DNA of 64,000 nt from Stappia indica (GTDB lineage Bacteria; Pseudomonadota; Alphaproteobacteria; Rhizobiales; Stappiaceae). Under the pieces are notes generated by a model. The model ran no database searches and was not told the DNA's origin. It saw only the letters and a list, made by a program, of their open reading frames with translations. The stretch is taken from positions 310,001 through 374,000 of the forward strand of contig NZ_JAIVMG010000001.1 of NCBI RefSeq assembly GCF_020177335.1, read 5' to 3'. Positions 8,647-17,835 of the stretch are shown in pieces. Position numbers and translations under genes: made by a program. Position 1 is the first letter of the stretch, and each line of letters opens with the position of its first letter.

Positions 8647-9729
8647 TCAGGCTTCCTTTCCCGACGGCGCAAAAGTTCTGGTCAGGCGAATGCGGTAGAG
8701 GATCAGTGTGTCGCAGGCGAGCACATAAAACAGCAGCATTCCCTGGAACACGCGGGTGGTCTTGTCGGACAGGCCGAGCGAGACCTGTGCCGCCTCCCCG
8801 CCCAGATAGGACAGGGCCAGCAGGAAGCCGGCAATGAAGATGCCGATCGGGTTGAGCCGGCCGAGGAAGGCGACGATGATCGCGGTGAAACCGTAGCCCG
8901 GTGAAATCACCGGTGTGAGCTGGTTGATCGAGCCGGACACCTCGCTGATGCCGGCAAGCCCGGCCAGCCCACCCGACAGCAAAAAGGCAAACAGCACCAT
9001 CTTGTTGCGGGAAAAGCCGGCGAACTGTCCGGCACGCGGCGCCTGCCCGAGCACGCGCACCTCGAAGCCCTTGAGGGTCTTCATCAGGATCACGCTCATG
9101 GCGATGACGGCAAGCAGCGCGAACAGCGCGCCCACATGCATCCGCCCATCGGCGAGCGGCTGCAGGATCGCGGCGTCGGAGAACAGGCGGCTTTCGGGGA
9201 AATTGAAGCCTTCCGGATCGCGCCAGGGGCCGCGCACCAGCCAGTCGAGGAAGAGCTGGGCCACATAGACCAGCATCAGGCTGGTCAGAATTTCGTTCGC
9301 GCCAAAGCGGATCTTCAGAAAGGCGGGAATGGCGCCCCAGAGCATGCCGCCGGCGATACCCATGAGCAGCATCAACGGCAGGGTAAGCGGCGTCTCAAAC
9401 CCGGGCACCATGATCGGCAGCAGCGAGCCGGCGATGGCACCGAAGGTGAACTGCCCTTCCGCACCGATGTTCCAGGTGTTCGACAGGTAGCAGACCGCCA
9501 AACCGACGGCGATCAGGATCAGCGGCGCCGCCTTGACCACCAGCTCCTGCAGCGACCAGGAGGCGGTCAGAGGCTCGATGAAGAAGGTGTAGAGGGCGCG
9601 CACAGGGTCCTGACCGAGCAGGGCGAACATGATCGCGCCGCTGACCAGCGTCAGAAGGAGGGCGAGCAGCGGCGAGAGCACCGCCATGGTCCGTGAATGC
9701 TCGGCGCGCTTTTCCAGCTCAAGCCGCAT
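8647..9729 (-). CDS. ABC transporter permease (BMP/nucleoside type)
   Basis: A 360-residue permease of the same class as its downstream neighbour, with about ten membrane segments. Family blocks include AVGLAVCYLSNTWNIGAEGQ and SPGYGFTAIIVAFLGRLNPIGI. The gene begins 11 bases inside the 3' end of the ATPase gene, and its stop abuts the next permease start, so the whole importer is one transcript with coupled translation. Confidence 0.92.
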   Translation of the reverse strand: MRLELEKRAEHSRTMAVLSPLLALLLTLVSGAIMFALLGQDPVRALYTFFIEPLTASWSLQELVVKAAPLILIAVGLAVCYLSNTWNIGAEGQFTFGAIAGSLLPIMVPGFETPLTLPLMLLMGIAGGMLWGAIPAFLKIRFGANEILTSLMLVYVAQLFLDWLVRGPWRDPEGFNFPESRLFSDAAILQPLADGRMHVGALFALLAVIAMSVILMKTLKGFEVRVLGQAPRAGQFAGFSRNKMVLFAFLLSGGLAGLAGISEVSGSINQLTPVISPGYGFTAIIVAFLGRLNPIGIFIAGFLLALSYLGGEAAQVSLGLSDKTTRVFQGMLLFYVLACDTLILYRIRLTRTFAPSGKEA

Positions 9730-11305
9730 GATGTGCCTTCCCCTGCCCCTCTTCCAGCCCGCCCATCAGCAGGCCGATCCGCTCTCGCGTCAGCTGCACG
9801 GCGGGTTCCGCCGGCGACAGGTGCCCGCGGGAAATCACGGCAATCCGGTCGGCGACCTCGAAGATTTCATCGAGGTCCTGACTGATGACCAGGACGGCCG
9901 ATCCTTGCCGCGACAAATCGATCAGTTCCTGGCGGATCAGCGCGGCGGCGCCGGCATCGACGCCCCAGGTCGGCTGATTGACCACCAGCACGCCGGGGGT
10001 CCGGTCCAGCTCACGGCCAATGACGAATTTCTGCAAGTTGCCGCCCGAAAGCGCCCGCGCCTCAGGATCGTCGTGCGACATGCGCACATCGAAATTGGAT
10101 TTGATCCGCTGTTCCATCCGTCGCGCCAGCCCCATGTCGAGCATGCCGCCGCGCACCAGCCCATCGCCGGTGCCGTGCCGGGTCAGAACGATGTTCTCCG
10201 ACAATCTGAGGCCGGGCACCGCCCCATGGCCGAGCCGTTCCTCGGGCACGAATCCGCAGCCCTGCCGCCGCCGGTGGGTGATGCCGAGATGACCGCTGGC
10301 GGTGCCGTCGATGACAATGGCACCGCTGTCTTGCGCGCGCCGCTCGCCGGAGAGAAGATCGAACAGCTCCCCCTGCCCGTTGCCGGCGATGCCGGCGATG
10401 GCCACGACCTCGCCGCCCTTCACCGACAGGTCGATGTCCTGCAGGGCCACGGAAAACGGCCCGTCCGGCGGGGCGGACAGACCCCGAAGCTCAAGACGGG
10501 GGGCGCTCTCGGCGACCTGCGCACCGCGTTTCAGATCGTGAACGGCGGAGCCGACCATCAGACGGGCGAGCGAGCCGGCGGTTTCCTGGGCGGGATCGCA
10601 TTCCATCACCACCTTGCCGTGCCGCATGATGGTCGCGTGATGGCAGATCCGCTTCACCTCTTCCAGACGGTGGGAAATATAGAGGATGGCGCAACCTTCC
10701 GCCGTCAGCCGTTCCAGGGTCAGGAACAGCTGGTCGGCCTCCTGCGGCGTCAGCACCGAGGTCGGCTCATCCATGATGATCAGCTTCGGTTCCTGCAGCA
10801 GGCAGCGCACGATCTCGATGCGCTGGCGGATGCCAACCGGCAGATCGGCAACGATGGCGTCCGGGTCGAGGGCCAGGCCATAGTCCTGCGAGACACTGCG
10901 GATCCGCTTGGCAAGGTCGCGCAAGGGCGTGCCGCCCGGCAGGGCAAGGGCGATGTTTTCCGCGACGGTCAGCGCCTCGAATAGCGAGAAATGCTGGAAC
11001 ACCATGCCGATGCCGAGGGCGCGTGCCTCCGCCGGGCTGGAGATGCGCACCGGCGCACCGCGCCAGTGGAGCGTGCCCGCATTGGGTTCCAGCGCGCCAT
11101 ACAGAATCTTGACCAGGGTCGACTTGCCGGCGCCGTTTTCGCCGAGCAAGGCATGGATTTCTCCGGCGCGCAGGACCAACGACACGTCGTCATTGGCGCG
11201 CACGTCGCCGAACTGCTTTGTGATGCCGCGCGCCTCCAGAAGAACCTCGCCACTGCGGCGTGTTTCTGCGCCGGGCGGCGGATTCGTCTCATGGTCTTGC
11301 ATCAT
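9719..11305 (-). CDS. ABC transporter ATP-binding protein, two fused nucleotide-binding domains
   Basis: A ~528-residue sugar/nucleoside-importer type ATPase with two nucleotide-binding domains. The first has Walker A GENGAGKST and Walker B IIMDEPTSVLT. The second has a degenerate Walker A (GIAGNGQGE) and a signature LSGGNLQK, which is the usual arrangement in RbsA/YufO-like proteins. The start is the ATG pair at 11305/11302 behind a GGGGGACGCT site; the longer frame is unlikely. It lies 20 bases after xdhC and overlaps the downstream permease, linking purine oxidation to uptake. Confidence 0.93.
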   Translation of the reverse strand: MMQDHETNPPPGAETRRSGEVLLEARGITKQFGDVRANDDVSLVLRAGEIHALLGENGAGKSTLVKILYGALEPNAGTLHWRGAPVRISSPAEARALGIGMVFQHFSLFEALTVAENIALALPGGTPLRDLAKRIRSVSQDYGLALDPDAIVADLPVGIRQRIEIVRCLLQEPKLIIMDEPTSVLTPQEADQLFLTLERLTAEGCAILYISHRLEEVKRICHHATIMRHGKVVMECDPAQETAGSLARLMVGSAVHDLKRGAQVAESAPRLELRGLSAPPDGPFSVALQDIDLSVKGGEVVAIAGIAGNGQGELFDLLSGERRAQDSGAIVIDGTASGHLGITHRRRQGCGFVPEERLGHGAVPGLRLSENIVLTRHGTGDGLVRGGMLDMGLARRMEQRIKSNFDVRMSHDDPEARALSGGNLQKFVIGRELDRTPGVLVVNQPTWGVDAGAAALIRQELIDLSRQGSAVLVISQDLDEIFEVADRIAVISRGHLSPAEPAVQLTRERIGLLMGGLEEGQGKAHHAA

Positions 11306-11324
11306 AGCGTCCCCCACCCCCTTA

Positions 11325-12329
11325 TCATCCGGCTCGCATCCTGTGGGCAAGCGTCTTGCCGTCATAATTGTGGACAGTGGTGTCAACGACCGACGTCAGC
11401 GCCTCGCGCCGTATCAAGAGGTCGGCGGTGACCGACGCGGCGATCACCGCCGGCTCCTTCGAGGAAATGCCGGCAATGCCGATGGGGCAGACGAAGCGGG
11501 CAAGCGCCGCCTCCCCATGCCCCGCCGCGCGCAGCCGCGAGCGCATCCGGGCCGCCTTTGTCGCGCTGCCGATCATCCCCACATGGCGGATGGCCGGCTG
11601 GTGCAGCGCAGCATCGGCGATGGCCAGATCCTGTGCGTGGCTATGGGTCATGATCAGCACCAGAGTGCCGGGGGCAGCCATGCCGACAAGCTCTTCCGGT
11701 CGCTCTGCCGTTCGGCAGGTCACATTGCGCGGCACCGCGGCCGGAAAGACATCGGCGCGGCTGTCGATCCACTCCACCTGGAACGGCAGCATGGCCAGCG
11801 CAAGCACCAGCGCCTTGCCCACGTGGCCGGCGCCGAACAGCATCACGGGTGTCGGGCTCCTCCCGAAGCGCTCCACAAGCTCTCCCGCATGAAGGCCAGG
11901 GCTGCGCTCCGCAGGTTCCTCAAGGAGCCGCCGTTCGCCGACGTTCCCCGCCGGATCGACCGAAAGGACGGAGGCAAACGGCCCCTCCCCGAGTTCCGCC
12001 ATCCGGGTTGCTTCCGCCAGTCGCTTCCGGGTGAAGGTCTCGGTCGCGATGCTCACCCGACCGCCGCAGCACTGGCCGAGGTCCGGACCGAGCGAGATGC
12101 GCTGAACCGCGAACCGGTCCTCACCGGTAGCGGCCGCCTCGGCGGCCTTGTGGATCACCTGATATTCCAGCGTGCCGCCGCCGATCGTTCCGGAAAACGT
12201 CAGATCCGGCGCGACCACCATGCGCGCGCCCGGTTCGCGCGGTGCGGACCCGGCCACGTCAAGCACCGTCACCATGGCGCAGGCGCCATGGGTCCGAAGG
12301 GCCGTGACGATGGCGGGCCAGGGGGTCAT
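11325..12329 (-). CDS. xdhC: Xanthine dehydrogenase accessory protein XdhC
   Basis: A 334-residue XdhC-family protein. XdhC binds the molybdenum cofactor, promotes its sulfuration and inserts it into the XdhB subunit. It shows the family N-terminal domain (CAMVTVLDVAGSAPREPGARMVV), a Cys-rich segment LGQCCGGRV, and a Rossmann-like C-terminal domain (VMLFGAGHVGKALVLALAML, LVLIMTHSHAQD). Its ATG overlaps the xdhB stop (ATGA at 12326-12329), the standard alphaproteobacterial xdhA-xdhB-xdhC order. Confidence 0.94.
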   Translation of the reverse strand: MTPWPAIVTALRTHGACAMVTVLDVAGSAPREPGARMVVAPDLTFSGTIGGGTLEYQVIHKAAEAAATGEDRFAVQRISLGPDLGQCCGGRVSIATETFTRKRLAEATRMAELGEGPFASVLSVDPAGNVGERRLLEEPAERSPGLHAGELVERFGRSPTPVMLFGAGHVGKALVLALAMLPFQVEWIDSRADVFPAAVPRNVTCRTAERPEELVGMAAPGTLVLIMTHSHAQDLAIADAALHQPAIRHVGMIGSATKAARMRSRLRAAGHGEAALARFVCPIGIAGISSKEPAVIAASVTADLLIRREALTSVVDTTVHNYDGKTLAHRMRAG

Positions 12330-14653
12330 CTCGTTGCCTTTGTCCGCTTGATCCGGGCGACCGCCTTGAGGATTTCCTCTGGCGTCGCCGGGGCGTCGAG
12401 CTCAGGCACGACGCCCGGATTGATACTGGATATAGCGTCGGTAATCGCGCTGAACACCGAGATGGCGAGCATCAGCGGCGGTTCGCCCACCGCCTTGGAG
12501 CGATGGATGGTCGGAGACGGGTTGCCGGACGAGGCATAGAGCGCGACCCGGAAATCCTCCGGCACATCCGAGGCGGTGGGGATCTTGTAGGTGGAGGGCG
12601 CATGGGTGCGCAGGCGTCCGCTGTCGTCCCAGACCAGTTCCTCGGTGGTGAGCCAGCCCATGCCTTGCACGAAACCACCCTCGATCTGGCCAAGGTCGAT
12701 GGCCGGATTGAGGGAATGACCGACGTCATGCAGGATATCGACCCGGTCCACCCGCATTTCGCCGGTCATGGTGTCGATGGTCACTTCCGAACAGGCCGCG
12801 CCAAAGGCGAAATAGTGGAAGGGGCGCCCGCTGGCGCTCTGCCGGTCCCAGGTGATGTCCGGCGTCTTGTAAAAGCCGGTGGAGGACAGCTGTACCCGTG
12901 CCAGATGCGCCTCCTTCGCCAGCGCGCCGAGCGAGAGCGAGCGGTTGCCGATCAGAACCTGATTGTCCCGGAACGAGATGGTGTCCGCGTTCGCGTCGAA
13001 ATGCTCCACGGCGAAGGCAATGAGCCGGTCGCGGATGGTCTCGGCGGCGATCTTCGCGGCCATGGCGTTGAGGTCGGTGCCGGAGGAGGCCGCCGTCGGT
13101 CCGGTGTTGGGCACCTTGCCCGTGTGGGTGGCGGTGATGCGGATGCGGTCGAGAGAGACGCCGAACACCTCGGCCACCACCTGCGCCACCTTCTGGAACA
13201 GCCCCTGCCCCATCTCGGTGCCGCCGTGATTGAGGTGGATCGAACCGTCGGTGTAAAGGTGCACCAGCGCGCCGGCCTGGTTGAGATGCTTCAGGGTGAA
13301 GGCGATGCCGAACTTCACCGGGGTCAGCGCCAGCCCGCGCTTGAGGATATGGCTGGTGGCATTGGCCTCGGCGATCTCGGCGCGGCGGGCACGGTAATCG
13401 GCGCTTTCCTCAAGCTGCGCGACCAGTGCATGCAGCGTGTCATGTTCCTCGACATGCATCCCGTATGGGGTGGTGTCGCGGCCCGCGCCGTAGAAATTCT
13501 CCTTGCGCAGATCGAGCGGATCGCGCCCCAGGGTGATCGCCAGCGCGTCCATCATCCGTTCCGCCGCCAGCATCCCTTGCGGCCCGCCAAAACCGCGAAA
13601 GGCGGTGTTGGAACAGGTGTGGGTCTTCAGCCGGCGGGAGCGGATCAGCGCGTCGGGGTAGAAATAGGAGGAATCGGCGTGAAACATCGACCGGTCGACC
13701 ACGCCCAGCGACAGATCCGCCGAATAGCCGCAACGGGCATGGATGCGCTGGTCCACCACACGGATCCGCCCTTGCGCATCATGACCGACGGTCCAGTCGA
13801 CACGCATGTCGTGGCGCTTCCCGGTCATGATCATGTCGTCATCGCGGTCGAGCCGCAGCTTGCAGGGGCGGCCGCTGACCCGGGCGGCGGTGGCGGCGAT
13901 GGCCGCCCAGTGATTGGCCTGGGTTTCCTTGCCGCCGAAGCCGCCGCCCATGCGTCGAACCTCGACGGTGACGGCGGCGTCGGGCACGCCGAGCACGCGG
14001 GCGACCACATGCTGGGTCTCGCTCGGATGCTGGGAGGAGGTGTGGACGAACATGTCCCCCTCTTCGCCCGGCACGGCCAGCGACACCTGACCTTCCAGAT
14101 AGAAATGCTCCTGCCCGCCAATTCGCAGGGAGCCGGTCAGGGTGCGGTCGGCCGTCGCCAGTCCGGTCTCCGGCGAGCCCTTGCGGAACTGGTAGTCAGG
14201 CAGCACCGTCTCGTTCGCCTCAAGCGCGTCCTCGATGGTCAGCAGCGGCGGCAGCGCATCGGTGACGATCCGCGCCAGCCGTGCGGCATGGCGGGCAGCC
14301 TCGCGGCTCTCGGCGACGACGGCAAACACCGGCTGGCCCCAGAAGGAGATTTCGTCAGTGGCGAACATCGGCTCATCGCCAAGCGCGGGCGACACATCAT
14401 TGGCGCCGGAGACATCGGCGGCGGTCAGCACAGTGACGACACCGGGTGCGGTGCGGACTGCCGTCAGGTCGATCTCGGCGATGGTGCCGCGAACCGCGTC
14501 ATCTGCCCATCCAGGCACCACGTGCAAGGTGCCCGCCGGCTCGCGGATGTCGTCCACATAGACGGCCTCGCCCGTGACATGCCGGACGGCACTGTCATGG
14601 GGGCGCGGCTGGCGGATTTCCGCGAAATCCGGCTGCATCTCCTCATGCCGCAT
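12326..14653 (-). CDS. xdhB: Xanthine dehydrogenase, molybdopterin-binding subunit XdhB
   Basis: A 775-residue large subunit that carries the molybdopterin active site for oxidation of hypoxanthine and xanthine to urate. Domains: an aldehyde-oxidase/xanthine-dehydrogenase hammerhead domain (about residues 20-130, opening RHVTGEAVYVDD) and the molybdopterin-binding domain (about 150-760). Visible motifs include RMGGGFGGKE, FRGFGGPQG and GGTEMGQGL, and the late GEPPLMLA segment that contains the catalytic Glu in this family (VGEPP). The start has GGAGG six bases upstream and overlaps the xdhA 3' end by 11 bases. Length is normal. Confidence 0.96.
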   Translation of the reverse strand: MRHEEMQPDFAEIRQPRPHDSAVRHVTGEAVYVDDIREPAGTLHVVPGWADDAVRGTIAEIDLTAVRTAPGVVTVLTAADVSGANDVSPALGDEPMFATDEISFWGQPVFAVVAESREAARHAARLARIVTDALPPLLTIEDALEANETVLPDYQFRKGSPETGLATADRTLTGSLRIGGQEHFYLEGQVSLAVPGEEGDMFVHTSSQHPSETQHVVARVLGVPDAAVTVEVRRMGGGFGGKETQANHWAAIAATAARVSGRPCKLRLDRDDDMIMTGKRHDMRVDWTVGHDAQGRIRVVDQRIHARCGYSADLSLGVVDRSMFHADSSYFYPDALIRSRRLKTHTCSNTAFRGFGGPQGMLAAERMMDALAITLGRDPLDLRKENFYGAGRDTTPYGMHVEEHDTLHALVAQLEESADYRARRAEIAEANATSHILKRGLALTPVKFGIAFTLKHLNQAGALVHLYTDGSIHLNHGGTEMGQGLFQKVAQVVAEVFGVSLDRIRITATHTGKVPNTGPTAASSGTDLNAMAAKIAAETIRDRLIAFAVEHFDANADTISFRDNQVLIGNRSLSLGALAKEAHLARVQLSSTGFYKTPDITWDRQSASGRPFHYFAFGAACSEVTIDTMTGEMRVDRVDILHDVGHSLNPAIDLGQIEGGFVQGMGWLTTEELVWDDSGRLRTHAPSTYKIPTASDVPEDFRVALYASSGNPSPTIHRSKAVGEPPLMLAISVFSAITDAISSINPGVVPELDAPATPEEILKAVARIKRTKATR

Positions 14654-16124
14654 GGGGCGCCTCCGAAGCTCTTGGCTCTGTCACCCGGGTCTTGTTCACC
14701 GGTGTGCCGCCGATTTCCACCAGGGCCTTGGCGAGCAAGGCGCGTGCCACTTCCCGGCGGTAGCCTTCGCTGGCGCGCATGTCGCTGATCGGCGAGAAGT
14801 CATCGGCAAGGGCGCGCAGGGCCGCGCCCCAGCTTGCCGGTTCGGCTGGCCGGGCGCCGATCAGGGCGGTTTCGGTCAGCTCGGCGCGGGCCGGGGTCGC
14901 GGCCATGCCGCCGAAGGCGATGCGCGCCTCGGTGATGGTGCCATTGGCAAGGGTCAGGCGCAGGGCGCACAGCACCGAGGAAATATCCTGATCGAAGCGC
15001 TTGGAGATCTTGTAGCAGCGGAACACCTGATTGGGATCGAGCCGGGGCACGTAGAGCCCGGTAACGATCTCGCCCGGTTCCCGGTCCTGCTTGCCATAGT
15101 CGATGAAGAACTCCTCCAGCGGCAGGGTGCGGGCGATCTCTCCCTTGCGCAGCTCAAGGGTGGCGCCGAGGGCGATCAGCGCCGGGGGGCTGTCGCCGAT
15201 GGGCGAGCCATTGGCGATGTTGCCGCAGACCGTGCCGGAGGCGCGCACCTGCTTGGAGCCGATCCGCCGCCACAGCGCGCCAAGATCCGGGTCGATCCGC
15301 TCCATCAGCGGTTCGGCATCGGCGAAGGTGGCGCCCGCCCCCATCAAGACGCCGCCGGCGGTCTCCTCCGCCCGGTCGAAATCCTCTACGCGGCCGATCC
15401 AGATCACCTTCGGCAGGTCGCGCAGTTGCTTGGTCACCCAGAGGCCGACATCGGTGGCGCCGGCCACCAGGGTCGCGTCCGGATGGCGGGCGTAAAGCTC
15501 GGCCAGCGCGTCGAGGGTGCGCGGAGCGGCGACGAACCGCTCCGCGTCGCCAATCCACACATCCTCGCCATCGGCAAGTGCGCGCAAGGCGCTCTCCGTC
15601 TCGGCGGCGCGGCGGGAAAACGCATCGTCGATCTCGTTGAAACAACTGCGCAACGCCGCCTCGACAATTGGCCGGTAGCCGGTGCAGCGGCAGAGATTTC
15701 CGGCCAGCCAGTCGGTGACGGTCTTGCGCGTCGGCGGCACATCGTCGGCGTGATAGAGGGTAAACAGGCTCATCACGAAGCCCGGGGTGCAGAAGCCGCA
15801 TTGCGAACCGTGACAGGCCACCAGCGCCTGTTGCACCGGATGCAGCCTTCCGTCCTCGGCAAGGTCCTCCACGGTGACCAGTTCGGCGCCGTCGAGCATG
15901 GCCAGGAACTGGATGCAGGCGTTGATCGGCTGATAGACCAGCCGGCCTTCCACCAGCCGGCCGACGGCCACGGTGCAGGCGCCGCAATCGCCCTCGCCGC
16001 ATCCTTCCTTGGTGCCGGGCAAGCCGGCGCGCAGACGCAGATAGTCAAGCACCGTCTCGGTCGGTCCGACCTCCGACAGGTCGACGACCTTGCCACGATG
16101 CAGGAAGCGAATGGAATGGCGCAT
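14643..16124 (-). CDS. xdhA: Xanthine dehydrogenase small subunit XdhA (2x[2Fe-2S], FAD)
   Basis: A 493-residue electron-transfer subunit. The first ~170 residues carry two [2Fe-2S] clusters: ligands in GCGEGDCGACTV for the plant-ferredoxin-like cluster, and in HGSQCGFCTPG and NLCRCTGYRPI for the second. The FAD-binding domain follows from about residue 190 (LVAGATDVGLWVTKQ), and the CO-dehydrogenase flavoprotein C-terminal domain starts near 375. Electrons pass from XdhB to NAD+. It is 5 bases downstream of uraH and overlaps xdhB. Confidence 0.96.
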   Translation of the reverse strand: MRHSIRFLHRGKVVDLSEVGPTETVLDYLRLRAGLPGTKEGCGEGDCGACTVAVGRLVEGRLVYQPINACIQFLAMLDGAELVTVEDLAEDGRLHPVQQALVACHGSQCGFCTPGFVMSLFTLYHADDVPPTRKTVTDWLAGNLCRCTGYRPIVEAALRSCFNEIDDAFSRRAAETESALRALADGEDVWIGDAERFVAAPRTLDALAELYARHPDATLVAGATDVGLWVTKQLRDLPKVIWIGRVEDFDRAEETAGGVLMGAGATFADAEPLMERIDPDLGALWRRIGSKQVRASGTVCGNIANGSPIGDSPPALIALGATLELRKGEIARTLPLEEFFIDYGKQDREPGEIVTGLYVPRLDPNQVFRCYKISKRFDQDISSVLCALRLTLANGTITEARIAFGGMAATPARAELTETALIGARPAEPASWGAALRALADDFSPISDMRASEGYRREVARALLAKALVEIGGTPVNKTRVTEPRASEAPHAA

Positions 16125-16129
16125 GACGG

Positions 16130-16504
16130 TCAGCTCCCCCGATAGGTGGAATAGCCGTAGGGCGACAGCAGCAACGGCACATGGTAATGCGCGTGCGGCT
16201 CGGCGATGCCGAAGCGCAGCGGGATGACATCGAGGAACAACGGATCCGGCAGGGCTCCTCCCGCGCCATGGTGGGCACGCAGATAGGCGCCGGCTTCAAA
16301 GCGCAGCTCGTAGATCCCTGCCTCGAAGGCATCGTCCTCCAGCAGCGGCGCATCGACCCGCCCGTCGGCGTTGGTCACAGCGCTGCCGATCTGCTCGAAG
16401 TCCCCGGCTCCCGCCTGTCCCCTCGCCCGCCAGAGCGTGAGAGCGAGGCCCTCGGCCGGACGTCCAAGCGCCGTATCGAGAACGTGGGTGGTCAGTCGTC
16501 CCAT
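16130..16504 (-). CDS. uraH: 5-hydroxyisourate hydrolase (transthyretin-like)
   Basis: A 124-residue HIUase, which hydrolyses 5-hydroxyisourate after urate oxidation. It opens [16 protein letters not shown] with the catalytic His of the family (THVLD), has the Arg-containing YELRFEAG segment, and ends with the diagnostic YRGS tetrapeptide. I start at ATG 16504, with GGAG six bases upstream; the longer frame adds 61 unrelated residues. It is the first enzyme gene of the xdh operon. The gene for urate oxidation itself is not in the window. Confidence 0.95.
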   Translation of the reverse strand: MGRLTTHVLDTALGRPAEGLALTLWRARGQAGAGDFEQIGSAVTNADGRVDAPLLEDDAFEAGIYELRFEAGAYLRAHHGAGGALPDPLFLDVIPLRFGIAEPHAHYHVPLLLSPYGYSTYRGS

Positions 16505-16813
16505 GATCGGCTCCGCGCCTCCTGAAACTCCCTCGGTGCCCCCCTGGCCCCGGAAAGAGATCCTGCCTCTTGAGTGTCGAGCATGCTCCTGTTCGAGAAC
16601 CGGAAATTCGGTTCGGGACCATGCCTTAGTGTGAATGACAAACCCGGCCGGGTGAAGATCTGTCCCCCACCCGTCGCACCTGCCCATTGCAGTCCTCTGT
16701 CCAAAGCCGGGGGCAGCCCTCCCCCGCGCCGGACTTCCGGTTGCGACCCGGTGCCCCGTAAACCTGAAGAGTGCAACAGGACGCAGATCGGCACCAGAAC
16801 AGATTCGCGTACC
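16505..16813. promoter_or_regulatory. uraH-xdh operon leader with inverted repeat
   Basis: This 309-base region between the LysR gene and uraH (both minus strand) should hold the purine-operon promoter. The clearest structure is an inverted repeat GAACCG-N6-CGGTTC at 16597-16614, about 95 bases upstream of the uraH start, a plausible regulator site. I found no convincing coding frame and no clear -35/-10 pair. Confidence 0.35.
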
Positions 16814-17755
16814 CTATGATGCCGGATCGGCATCGATTAGGGAAAGCCGATCACGCAATGCGGCCGCGGAATGATCGAAAAAGGCCTGCGCCGCCCGGCT
16901 GAGCGCCCGATGGGCGGTGGCGAGAATGGTGAACCGGTCCCGCTGCAAGGGCGCATCGGTGAGCGCGCGAAACAGCAGCGAGCCCTCGGCGATCTCCCGC
17001 TCCAGCCCCAGGATGGTCTGGAAGGCAATGGTATCACTGCTGCGGGCGATTGCCTTCATCAGTTTCAGGGAGTTGGCTTCCACATGGGCGCGCTCCCGGA
17101 TCGGCGTTTCGGCCAGCACCACGTCGATGCGCTTGCGCAAGGAAAGCCCCCTGGCGGGCAGGCACACCGGATAGGCAAGGCACTGGCCGAAGGACAGAGG
17201 GGCCTCGGCGGCCAGCGGATGGCACGGATGCATCACCGCGCCGATGGCCAGGTCCTGATAAAAGGCGATGGCGAGGCGAGTGTCCTCCGGCGGCTCGAAG
17301 GTGAAGCCGACATCGGCCTCGCCGGCAATGATGGCGGCGGCAACCTTGTCGGAACTGGCCAGCCGCACGGAAACATGGACGCCCGGAAACTTGTCGCGAA
17401 AGGCGGCGATGACCCCCGGCAGCAGGCTTTCGGCCACACTTTCAACCGTTGCGATCTCGACTGTTCCCCGGCGCATGCCGGTCAGCGCGTCGAGCTCCCC
17501 TGCCGTTGCCTCGAAGTCGGACAGGGTGCGCAGCACATGAGCGCGCAACACCTCGCCGGCCTCGGTCAGCCGCACGCCCCGGCCGAGCCGGTCGAACAGA
17601 TCATGGCCGAGGGTGCGTTCCAGCCAGAGGATCTGCCGGTTCACCGCCGAGGACGCGACATGCAGCTCCCGCGCGGCGGCGCGGATCGAGCCGGCTTCGG
17701 CCACGGCGGCGAAGTAGCGCAGGGCCGGGCCATGCAGATGGCGGACGCGATCCAT
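16814..17755 (-). CDS. LysR-family transcriptional regulator, likely of the xdh operon
   Basis: A ~313-residue LysR regulator. The N-terminal winged helix is clear (LRYFAAVAEAGSIRAAARELHVASSAVNRQI) and is followed by a linker helix and a two-lobed effector domain (GTVEIATVESVAESLLPG onward). The start is uncertain: ATG 17755, or TTG 17764, which lies four bases after a GGAGG site. It sits upstream of uraH-xdhABC on the same strand, a common position for a purine-catabolism regulator, so local control is inferred. Confidence 0.88.
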   Translation of the reverse strand: MDRVRHLHGPALRYFAAVAEAGSIRAAARELHVASSAVNRQILWLERTLGHDLFDRLGRGVRLTEAGEVLRAHVLRTLSDFEATAGELDALTGMRRGTVEIATVESVAESLLPGVIAAFRDKFPGVHVSVRLASSDKVAAAIIAGEADVGFTFEPPEDTRLAIAFYQDLAIGAVMHPCHPLAAEAPLSFGQCLAYPVCLPARGLSLRKRIDVVLAETPIRERAHVEANSLKLMKAIARSSDTIAFQTILGLEREIAEGSLLFRALTDAPLQRDRFTILATAHRALSRAAQAFFDHSAAALRDRLSLIDADPAS

Positions 17756-17835
17756 GGGCGACAACAGGCCTCCGGTGACGGGTGGGAGGTCGCGGGCGTA
17801 ACCAGCTCTTGGCCACGCCCGTCTCCCTACCGTTG

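Noticed and set aside
12503-14788. A 761-codon plus-strand open frame
   Set aside because: It is antisense to xdhB, which has every expected motif.
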